Part shown: positions 1-10,848 of the stretch, piece after piece
Position numbering within the stretch: position 1 is the stretch's first letter
Layout of the letters: each line of letters starts with the position of its first letter
Assembly (NCBI RefSeq): GCF_963855985.1
Contig: NC_087099.1
Location: 12,244,001-12,308,000, forward strand
DNA from: Ostrinia nubilalis
Taxonomy: Eukaryota; Arthropoda; Insecta; Lepidoptera; Crambidae
Direction of reading: 5' to 3'
DNA: 64,000 bases
Position numbers and translations under genes: made by a program
Notes under the pieces: model-generated
The model's input: only the letters and a program-made list of their open reading frames with translations
Told to the model about the DNA's origin: nothing
The model's database searches: none

Positions 1-7
1 CACAACC

Positions 8-3000
8 ATGCCTCAGAAGATCTGCTGTGTTTCTTCATGCAAATCATCACTTCAAAATGGTTAGTAAATAAATACTTGTAACAGTAATAAATGGTTACCT
101 ACAAATAACCAACCTTATGCTTTACTTAGCTGCCAAGTGCCATAAAAATTTATTACTTTAATAAAACTTGTACCTACCTACTATTCAATCTCATCTTAAT
201 CTGATGATGTAGAATGAATAGGTATCTAAATAAAGTACAACTAAAGTCTTAACAACAAACAACCTTCAAACTTGTGAGAGTATAAATTTATTGCAATCCG
301 TGATGATAAAATTAAAAAAAACACCTTATGTTTATGCCATCAAAAAATAAATTGTGAACTCATGCCAGATTATAATCTGGCGCAGTTAGACTACAATTTG
401 TAATCTTACCTAACCCACTATTAGTTTACAATGCCACTCAATAATATAATACTCTAAACTAATGGAGTGCACAAATTGTTACGGAGACATAATAAAAGAA
501 AATTCAATTTAAAAATAACTTGTATTTTAATATGTTGATGGCCACCGGTGGCTTTGGTCAATAGCCCATTTGCGCCAAGCTTCAGGTGTTACAACAAACT
601 ATAACTGAGAAAGATTACAATTTGACATTAACTTAAATCTCATTTTGCAGGTGCCATTCTTCATAGCTTTCCGAATCCATTGAAAGAGTTGGAAAAGTTT
701 CGCACATGGGTGAAAAATGCTGGTATTGATGGAGAGGATGACAAACATATATTTGCCAACAGAAGAATTTGCCATCTTCATTTTAATAAAATATATCATT
801 ACCCGAAAAACAGATTGAGCAAACTGGCAATTCCAACACTGCATCTTCCAGGTATTTTAGTTAGTTATACATATACATATAGGACAATAATAATTATTAC
901 CTATGTAATATTTTTTTCACACATTCTAAAATTTTATTCACCGAGATAGTGTGGTACTAAATTTAAAAGTGGTCTTATGTTAAAGAGATGTGCAATTTAT
1001 CTCACCAGCGCAGCTGGCATGTAAATTTGTGTAAAAATACATCCGTAATTATTATTTTTAATTAATTACTTGTAATTAAACTAAGACACAGGTTATCATT
1101 ACCTACATTATACACCATTCTTCCAAAATCTTAGTTGTTAATTTTGTAATAAACTAGTTGTACCTAACACATTTACCTAAGTTCCCTATAAAAATAGGGT
1201 AAATAAATTTTGTGACACTAACTACTAACATAAATAAGTTCCTACTATGTTTATAATGTATAAAAGCCATAATAATTATGGATTGACATTTGTACCAAAA
1301 TTATGGCCTTGCAGGATTGGAACCCGCAACCACTGTAGACTGGAGCGTGGTTTTCTTCTTTCGCATAAATTAAGTCCTGACATTCCTAATATACTAAGGC
1401 AACATCTTGCAATGTCACCATGTATGTTGTTCTACATATCTCCAAGTCGAGCAATTTTTTATTCTTATGACGGATGAAATATTAAATTTGTCTTTATTTT
1501 TTAGATGTCCCATCCAGTTACACAGCAGAGCCTATGGACGTGTGTGAGCAGCAGCCACCCACATATAAAGAGATCTATTGTGGTCCTAATACTAGTAAGT
1601 AAATATTATTAGTGTTCTCTTTTATAAAACAGCAAAACATTAAAATGGTATTGTACCTATAGTTTATTTACAAATCAGTATGAGTTCATAAACAGTTATA
1701 AGAGTTTACAGAACTTTTAATTATTAACCCCCTTACTAATAAAACTTACACGCTCGTTGAACAGTTTTTTAAAGTGACGTTTAGTATGGAAATATCATTT
1801 TAAAACAGTGTTCAACAACTGTGTAACTTTTTATTAGTAAGGGGGTAAGATTATAACAAAAATGAAACAATGGACAAAATGTCAAGTGGCAAAAATCGGA
1901 ATAAATAATAACCCAGCATTGATTGAGCCTATTGTAACTAGGACACTGAAATTTTATATTGCATAATATAAAAAATTATGCTGGACCTTGGAGGAGGGCT
2001 TTGTCCAGCAGTGGACGTGAAAACAAGGCACTGACATCATGTTTTTTTTTCATTGTATTAAAATGAAAAGTGATGCCGTGGTCTTTCTTTTTAGTTCTTA
2101 AATTGTTCATATTTAAACAATACAAAAAGGCGTGTAATGTGTGGGTAAGATTGATTGTTACCTGTCAAAAATGCTATCCTGGGACGCCATTCGAGCGTGA
2201 CGAGACGTTTAAGTGTATCTTCCCTTGTTTTAATCTTATGTAAAACTAATGCCATAATCAAATATCTGGCCGGATTATTTGTATGAAATTTTGTGAATTT
2301 GAGCAACAAAATCAGGTCTTAAGAGGTTATTATAATCTTTCAAAATACCATGCTCATTTGAACCAGAATGAAGTAAATTATAAAATTTATTTCTTTTCAG
2401 GTGCACCACAACCAACTTCTAAAAGGCCTCAGCCCATGACAATGGATGACCAGCAGCCAAGCACGAGCACTATGACTTACACTGGTGTTACTAGAAGTAA
2501 GTTTTGTTTTATTTTATAAATGAAAACTGATGCCCAGCCGGGCTAGGATGCGCGTCGTGATAAACTCATTTTAGACGACACATGTATGAGTTATTATTAT
2601 TTAAAAAAAAACATAACCCTCCTTCTGGCGTAGTCGGGTAAAAACATTACAAAAAGGCTCTCCGTGCGTGTAATGCGTAGGTATAGACCCAATATACTTA
2701 ACTGTCCTATCCGTGACATTGACAGCGGGGCGCCACCGTCAATACCGGATAGCTGGTTCCGACTTTTTCCATGCTGGATGATGCTTTTACACTACGCGGA
2801 AATTAGTCAAGTCAATGTGAACACACACCGAACAGTGAGGTGGGGATGAAAAATAAATGATTTTCATCCCCACCCCGCTGTTTGGTGTGTGTTCACATTA
2901 ACTTGACTTTTCTAATTTCCGCGCAGTGTAAAAGCAGCAGGAAACTATAAAGTTGAACGATGGTGGCGTCCCCCTGTCAATGAGTTTGGTGGGCCAGTTC

Positions 3001-6000
3001 AGTTTAGGTCATCTAAAACACCGATTGTTACCTGTCAAAAATGGCATCCTGGGACGCCATTCGAGTTTCACATTTACAAGAAGCATAAGCCGTATCTTAC
3101 CTCTTTGTTTTAATCTTGGGTAAAACTCAAATTCAAATTAAAAATATTTATTGCGTAATTCTAATCCCATAATCTCAATATCTGGCCGGTTTATTTGTAT
3201 GAAATTTTGTGAATTTGAGCACCAGAATCAGGTCTTAAGAGGTTATTATAATCTTTCAAAATACCATGCTCATTTGAACCAGAAGGAAGTAAATTATAAA
3301 ATGTATTTCTTTTCAGGTGCACCACAACCAACTTCTAAAAGGCCTCAGCCCATGACAATGGATGACCAGCAGCCAAGCACAAGCACTATGATTTACACTG
3401 GTGTTACTAGAAGTAAGTTTTGTTTTATTTTATAAATGAAAACTGATGCCCAGCCGCTGAGCCGGGATAAACTCTTATGGATGATTTTAGACGACACATG
3501 TATGAGCTTATTTAAAAAAAACATAACCATACTTCTGGCGCAGTCGGGTAAAAACATTACAAAAAGGCTCTCCGTGCGTGTAATGTGTAGGTAAGGCCGA
3601 TTGTTACCTGTCAAAAATGCCATCCTGGGACGCCATTCGAACTCGACATTTACGAGACGCATAAGCCGTATCTTGCCTCTTTGTTTTAATCTTAGTTAAA
3701 CTCAAATTCAAAATCTTTATTGCATAACTCTAATCTCATAATCAAATATCTGGCCGGATTATTTGTATGAAATTTTGTGAATTTGAGCACCAGAATTAAT
3801 TAGAGAAGAAGAGGTTCTTATTATCTTTCAAGATACCATGCTCATTTGAACCAGAATGAAGTAAATTATAAAATGTGTTTCTTTTCAGGTGCACCACAAC
3901 CAACTTCTAAAAGGCCTCCGCCCATGACAATGGATGACCAGCAAGCAGCAAGCAAGCAGCCAAGCACAAGGACTCACAGTGGTGTTATTAGAAGTAAGGA
4001 AAATATTTTTTTTTTTTTATACATAATAATGTGGTTATATTAAACTAACTCTTACCATTTCTTAATTTTAGGCCATATGTTCAAGAACCAATTTGAACAA
4101 GATCTATATAAAGCAGTCGCCAAAACACAAGCGGAACTCAGACGATGCAAAAAAGCAAAAGCGGGATTAATACAAAAGTTACAAATAGCCAAGAAATTGA
4201 CCCGTTCCAAAGCTTATCAATATGTTACAAAAGACTTGTCACCAGCAGCAAAAACATTTTTTGATATGCAAATAAGACAATCTACAAAACACCCCAAAGG
4301 ACATCGTTTCACATTAGATGAAAAGATATTGGCATTATCATTATATAAACCTAGTCCAAAGGCATATCGCTTGCTGAGCCAAATATGTGTTCTGCCGAAA
4401 AAAACTACCTTGAACAAATTAATGACGAAAACATATTTAATGCCTGGGATAAATGATATTATCTTTAATAATTTAAAGAAAAGGGTAGAAAAAATGCCTA
4501 GTAAGCATAGATATTGCTCTATAATATTTGACGAAATGGCCATTGCTGCCCATGTTGCATTTGATAAACATACCGATAAAATAAAAGGTTTTGAGGACGA
4601 CGGATTCGAACGCGAAAGAAAATTTGCTGATCACGTGTTGGTATTTATGGTCAGAGGAGTATTCAAAAAATTTAAGCAGCCTGTCGCTTATAGCTTTTGT
4701 ACTGGATCCACAAAAACGGAGAAGCTCAAAAGGCAATTAAAAACAGTAATTGAAAACGTTTTAGCAACCGGACTCAAAGTCATTTCGACAACGTGCGACC
4801 AGGGATCCACTAATATGGCTGCCATAAATTCACTAATAAATGACACCAAAGGTCATTATATAAGGCAGAATCAAGAATTTAAAGGGGGGTTTTTTGAAAT
4901 CAACGAACACAAAATTTACCCACTATACGACCCCCCTCATCTTTTAAAAGGAATAAGAATAAATCTGATTACAAAAAATTTGGAATTTACTCTGAATGGG
5001 AAAAAGCGCACGGCAAAATGGGCCCATTTAGAAGCTCTATACAAAAAGGGCCCAAGCTATAAAGGCATGCGCTTAATTCCTAAACTTACCGCGCGCCATG
5101 TAATTCCTAATTTAATACCTAAAATGAAGGTTAAATACTGCACGGAACTTTTTAGTAAAACTGTCAGCGTTGCCATGGGATTTACAGCAGGTAAACATTT
5201 ATTTGTACTTGCCTTTTATGCCAGTCATCATAGTCACGAATATTATAATTTATAACTTAGTTTCTACTGCAAGAGTTTCATGTCATCTGCTTGGAAATAT
5301 TCCATGATTTCATAATGTCTAGATTCGTTTTTAACTGACTTTAACATAAGGATTTAATTTTACAAAAATGCATTGAATACATTGGACTTGACTACAATTA
5401 ATTTGATTAACGAATTAATAAATTAAAATTAATTTGGTGCACGACACTATCTGGACTACCTTATAATAATTTTATTTAAAACAAGTATGTAAATATATTT
5501 TATACTTGTATGTAACTATATAATGTGTTTGTTTATAGGAACTGGCAGAATCCCAAAAGAAGCTCAAGATACTGCAGAAATTTTATTATTTTTCGACAAT
5601 TTGTTCGATTCCGTAAACGGTAGTTACAACAGAATTGAAAAGGGTAAAGTTTACCGATCTGCGGTCTCGCCAAAGTCACCACATCATAAGTTGTGGTATA
5701 AAAGTCTACCAATATTAAAATCCATGCAATTTGTTGGTGGAGCACGCTCAGGGGTGGTTCCATCTTTAAGAAGTTGGATTAAAACTATAGAAGCATTCCA
5801 GCAAATAACAAAAAAATTACATTCCATTGGGCTCAAATCTTTACTGCTGCGCAATTTCAATCAAGACCCTTTAGAAAATTTTTTTGGTGCAATAAGGGCT
5901 CATGGGCATCGAAATATAATGCCTACAGTGCCGGCATTTGAGGCTTCTTATAAAGCGCTTTTAATAAATAATATGGTGTCGCCTAAATCAATTGGGGCTA

Positions 6001-6668
6001 ATTGCGAAAGTGATGATGGCTATTGTTTACAAAATCTCAAATACCTTTTTTATGAAAACATTGTTAGGCCCTTACCTAAAAATATAATAATAAATTTTGA
6101 TCACATAAACATGGATCTAACCAACATTGATAATTTAATAAAAAGCCAAAATCCGTTAAACATCGAAAAATGCGCAGCAGCTGCTTATTGTAGTGGTTGG
6201 GTTATTAAAACAATTTATAAAAATATTGGTTATTGTGAAATGTGTAAAAGTGATTTAGAAGGGGATGGTGAAGAAATCTATTCAAAATTTATAACTATGA
6301 AAAAATATTCAGAAAAATGCAATCTTCACTATCCCAATAAACATTTGCTGGAATGCCTATTGCATATAGAAGAAATCACATTGTTAATTTTATCAACACA
6401 GTGTGAATCGGATCAAATATCCGAATATATAAAATTGGTAACCACTTCTCTTGTAACATTAAATTTTGTGACATGCGAAAGTCATAAAGAAAAAGTTAAA
6501 GAACTTATAATATGTAAAGGAATTTCCTTGATGATAAATGACTGGTGTAAAGAAATAAATAATATATTAAATGGTAAAAATATAGTTTTTGATGAAAATT
6601 GTCCTATGAAAATGTTAGCGCACAGATATTTTGTATCACATAAAAGTAAAAATAAAAGTTTTAAATGA
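8..6668 (+). CDS. P-element/THAP9-type transposase, 8 exons, intact
   Basis: Exons 8-59, 651-851, 1505-1594, 2401-2496, 3317-3412, 3889-3993, 4072-5190, 5539-6668. All introns are GT/AG and phase 1; total 2889 bp, 962 aa, stop TGA. Residues 1-81 form a THAP zinc finger (C6/C11, W37, C58-x2-H61, then AIPT at 77-80), which in this family binds transposon DNA. A basic coiled-coil-like stretch starts exon 7. The rest matches the P-element/THAP9 RNase H-like catalytic region: Asp in IIFDEMAI (about residue 366), Asp in TTCDQGST (about 456) and Glu in DPLENFFGAIR (about 698), the likely DDE triad by family comparison. Exons 4-6 are tandem copies encoding a Pro/Gln/Thr-rich linker. The start is the ATG giving the THAP Cys spacing; the promoter lies left of the window. 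No stop or frameshift is seen, so it is an active transposon gene or a domesticated copy. The left terminal repeat cannot be seen. Confidence 0.88.
1728..1845. mobile_element. Small MITE in transposase intron 3, TAA target duplication
   Basis: Its ends are inverted repeats (CCCCCTTACTAATAAAA at left, complement at right) of about 17 bp. They are flanked by TAA at 1725-1727 and 1846-1848. A 3-bp TWA duplication is typical of PIF/Harbinger-type MITEs. It has no coding capacity. Confidence 0.65.
1979..2020 (+). repeat. Short RTE-type LINE 3' end fragment
   Basis: It contains the GTCCAGCAGTGGACG core preceded by a GGAGG motif, as at the 3' ends of the larger RTE-like fragments at 51.2, 55.3, 55.7 and 60.2 kb in this window. 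It is too short to classify further. Confidence 0.5.
2140..3995 (+). repeat. Tandem triplication of an exon plus its intron
   Basis: Three copies of a unit contain the same intronic lead-in (CTGTCAAAAATG, then GGGACGCCATTCGA) followed by the same splice acceptor and linker exon, at 2401-2496, 3317-3412 and 3889-3993. Introns are as similar as exons, so the duplications are recent. Each exon is a multiple of three and phase 1 on both sides, so the triplication keeps the frame. The first two exons differ by very few bases. The third is 9 bp longer because of an extra CAG-rich run. Confidence 0.85.
2717..2982. mobile_element. Hairpin MITE inside the first repeat unit
   Basis: Outer inverted repeats CATTGACAGCGGGGCGCCACC and its imperfect complement near 2958-2982 enclose a second, longer inverted repeat meeting at about 2855 (a TTTTCATCCCCACC-type arm). 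It is present in only one of the three tandem units, so it inserted after, or was lost during, the triplication. Confidence 0.6.
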
Positions 6669-6715
6669 TTTACATATTTGTTTTTTATTTCTTTTACCTT
6701 GTTTAGCAATTGGTT

Positions 6716-6808
6716 ATGTGCAGTTTTATTTTGGTAGATTTTTTTTTCCAAATTAATGCACTGTTGCATTGTTTTGGAAAAAATTCTACCAAAATAAAAC
6801 TGCGCCTC
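6716..6808. repeat. Inverted repeat just 3' of the transposase stop
   Basis: An imperfect stem pairs CAGTTTTATTTTGGTAGA (from about 6720) with TCTACCAAAATAAAACTG (ending about 6803) around a 25-base loop. It starts about 50 bp after the stop codon. It could be the right terminal/subterminal repeat of the P-like transposon or an unrelated MITE. The left end lies outside the window, so this cannot be decided. Confidence 0.5.
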
Positions 6809-9800
6809 AAAATAATATTTGGAATAATACCTGGATACGAACCATGAACGACGAAAGCACCGTGTTACAAGCAGAAGCGAGTACGGAGCTTGAGAACTAG
6901 ATGGCGCCTCTTTCTATCAAAACCTTGAGACGGCTATCTATACGTAGTACTTATTCTTATCTATGACCGGGAGGAGGGCAGAGACCTCACGCTCGGTGCG
7001 CAAACGCCGGCCGTCCGGAGTACCGTTGCTCTGAGAGTGGGAGCGAGGTCGCACTCCGCGGTGTGCTTTGACATTTCTAAGCTATTTCGTTACTTAACCG
7101 TCATGACTCGCCTTGTTTTGTTAGCACAGATCTGGCATTGTTTGACCGAATTTCCAGCATTTTGTACAGTCCTTGAATCTTTGCACATCGCTCATGTTTG
7201 ACTTGAAAAGTGTGTTAAAGGCAAATACGGTTTGACAAACATAGTTTTGTTGACAGAAATTACAGAATTTCGTCAAGTTTGGACATCATTTACGGTGATA
7301 CCAGTTTTTAACCATATTTTCTAATAAATTGCTTAACAATGTTATCTAAGCATTTCCTATGTGCAAACTTGGTGCAAAGCTCTACGTGAACTCTACGCAA
7401 AGCTTCAGACAAATCACATGAACATTTCGTACTTACCTTATAAAATAATTGCACGTAGATAATGTATTAAACAACAATGAAAGAATGGAAATTAATCTAA
7501 CGCGCTTACTCCGAAACCATTCACTATTGTTTTTAAAACATTTTAAATGAGCTAACTGCAGTTTCAACAGAGTAATACGGATTTAAACGTTGGTTCACGT
7601 TTCAAACAATCCAGTCAATCACTCTGAGCAGAAAAGTGGAACATCATTACCGGCAGTTATGTATGTAGATAGATGGCAGGCAGGATGTAGGACATGGTAG
7701 ACTTAAATCATTATAGGAAAAGAAAATTTGTCTTTCAGAAAACATTTTCAATCAAAAAACAACATTATCACTTTAGTTTTCTCTTACTTGATAAGGTATC
7801 GAAATCAACTGAAAATAAATTAAGTATAAATCACTTTATTGACATGTTAAGCTGTTAAGGCAGCACCGTATTAAAAAGGCCGCACTTTAATTAATACCTA
7901 TTCTGTTTACGAACAATTCCATAAGTGAGAAATAATGACAGATAATTGCTTAAAAGACACCTCATTTTAATGTGACATGCATAAGTTAAATAGGTTTTTA
8001 CTTACTACAAGCAATTGTTAAAATTAAGTGCTTGTGACTCTACATTTACATTTATTACGGGAACCGTCAACCGTCACGCAAATCGATGTATTCAATATCG
8101 TTGTACGGAAGACAGCATACTAAGCTAAACATAGTGACGTCTTATCTCATTGCAATAAAGGCTATTTTCCAACAAAAATGTGTAGCATATGTGCTGTCGA
8201 CGTACTCAGGCATTAATATTATGTTTCTCATTAGCAATTATTAATTACTCTCCTCCCTCACTCGCTCGTCTCTCAAATTAGTAGGACTTATTGACGCGTC
8301 TTAATTTTGCGAATATACATAATATTATATTAATTACAGTAATATAAAATAAATTGCTTTTACTGTCATATTTAGGTACAGAGGCTCCAAATTAAAGGCG
8401 GTGGTATAAATTCACTTCTAAATCAATTTAACGACAGTTTCTTTCAAATTATGATATAAACATGTGATTTATGATGCTATAACTAAGTTATATTGATCCC
8501 AAAGCCAGGAATAAAAATTTTATGATCCAGATCCGAAATAAGGCTAGCACTAAGTAGATTGGCATCTCGCAACAAAACTTTACGAGGCTCCAACAAATTG
8601 GTGTAACAACACTCACATATCTTTAACGCAGAAGTTATTAACAAGGCACAACTTGCTAAGGGCCCTTTACGACTCTACCCGCACTTTCAAAGGCGAAGGA
8701 AGCCTTCCCAATCTTATTTATTTTCTGGATCACTTATCAACACATAAAAGAAATCCAAATAAAGTTGACATTTCGTTATATTTCTCTTTATCCACCTCTA
8801 TCCTTTGATATGTAGCATTATAAATTCCATTTACATGAGCAGAAAAGTTAATCGAAATCTGTCAAGTCAAGAATGTATTTTTATGGAAACTTCAATATCT
8901 TTCTTTCCAAGAAATGTTTGTACTGTTTACCCCTTACTATTTTTGCACTTAAGATATTCTTTATTTATTGAGGCAAATTGTATTGCTGAATTTCTTCGCT
9001 TTTGCCATCTCAACAGCTACACCGACCGGAAAAAACACATTTTCTGAGTGTAAGAAAATATTGTGTAGTATGTTTGAATCTAATAATGTGAGCTTTAGTA
9101 ACATGTTTATCCTTTAATCCTTTCCAACTGTTTAGTAAAACCTTTTTATATAAGACCATGTAGATATTATGTGGACGAACTACCTACCATTAAAGTTCGT
9201 GTCTAGCTTTCATAAGCGAGTTCATAAACTAAATATCCACTATTACCATATTTACTCGTATGAACTTTACCTTTGTAAGAGTGGAAGTTTCTACAAACTA
9301 ACTTTGCTGACCAAAGCTTGTGAACTGTTTCGGGTCGTATATCAAAATAACTTCGAGGGATCTACATAGGTACAGTTAGGGGCAGAATAATAGCCAGTTT
9401 GATGACATCATCAACGCTACCTCTGAAAAGAAGAAAAGAATGACCAAAATTTTGAACCGTCCTGCGGAGTCTGCTACATCGAAGGTACCCTATCCCATTC
9501 CTCTCCCAAATATCCTACAACCCCCTTTTCTATCGTAAAAAATATCGAATCAAACCAATCGAAAGTACCTACATACAAAAACTTACTTACTCTTGTTAGG
9601 TGTATTATCACTTCTTGCTAATGTATTATGGTAAAAAAATGCAGGGATTAGCTCTCTCATTCATCGAATTAAGGTCCTCCTAGCCAGACTTGTTGACCTG
9701 AAAAGTATTTCAAACTGACTGTCTCACTTATTAACACAACTGTATTTTTACAGGTGACTGTACATTAGATTAGGTTTTCCTTATTTTGCTGGTACGCAAG

Positions 9801-10183
9801 CTGGTAGAATGATGGATCTGCAGGAGCCAGTGCCCCTGACACCTTTTATTTAATACAATAGAATGGGAGAATAATATAACTTTGCTCGGTACGTAGACAT
9901 GTTTAGCAAAACGCCTTAGGGAGTCATCAAAAGATTGATGGAGTCAACTCTAAATTAGGTAGTTTACCCGTTTTAGGGACCGTTGGCTTAACGAATTTTC
10001 ATTTAGTTTCTCCATGCAAAAGTGGTAATTAATGTTTTAAAAAATTTAATAGGCAGCGCTTTCTTCGGGATAATATTTCTTTAATCATAGATTCCATAAC
10101 CATACAGTCAGAGCACCGACCACGGCCGGTTCAAAGCGATTTGGATAGAATTTCTTATCTTCACGAGAACCTAATATTGTTAT
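6809..10183. other. Gene-free interval
   Basis: I see no coding exon here that I can support. 6960-7075 is locally GC-rich (about one hundred bases with several CG dinucleotides) and could be a remnant promoter or 5' UTR. The rest is AT-rich with only short random ORFs. No tRNA or simple array was recognised. Confidence 0.5.
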
Positions 10184-10509
10184 TGTTAGGTTTCATTAAA
10201 ATTATCTATTTCCGAACGAATATTTATATTTTTATTACTGGCAACACCGTGCTAAATTTTAAAAACTACGGTCGATGGAATAAAGCCTTGTTTTCACTAG
10301 TGCGCACAAAGTGCCCCCTAGTGGAAACAAGGCTAAAACTTAAATATTTTTATTGGCAACACCGGCTGCTAAATTGAGGAGGGATAAAAACATGGCGAAT
10401 CGAATCACTTTTGCTGGAGCCGTTGTCGTGGTCAGACGTGCCTGGAACCTGTAACGAGTACCTGAAGAAAATAGAAGTCTACTTGGAAAATAATGTGAGT
10501 TTTATTACA
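10184..10509 (+). repeat. 5' LTR
   Basis: 326 bp, matching 16882-17207. It contains an AATAAA at about 10279 that could serve as the polyadenylation signal. An internal stem (CCTTGTTTTCACTAGTG pairing with CCCTAGTGGAAACAAGG) surrounds that region. Confidence 0.93.
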
Positions 10510-10848
10510 TTTCAGAAGTGGCATGTACCCACTTACAGTATTTTTTTATTTATTTCTTATTGTTGCACTTTAATTACTTACGTAGGTAGCTGAAAACATT
10601 TCTTTTTGCATTTTATAACACTTTAAAACTAAATATTGGTATTTATTACAGTTTTAATTTTTAGAAAACTTGAAAGGTCATTCGAAGGTCATTTTTGTTA
10701 ACTTGTATAATGAGACCTGTGCTCAGTATGGGGTCTACGGGGGCCAAAATTTTGTTATTTTTGCGCTAGGACGCACCGTTTTCGAGATAACAGGATATCA
10801 AGTATTTAATAAAGGACAAATACATAGCTTACGTTTTCGAGTTTCAGA

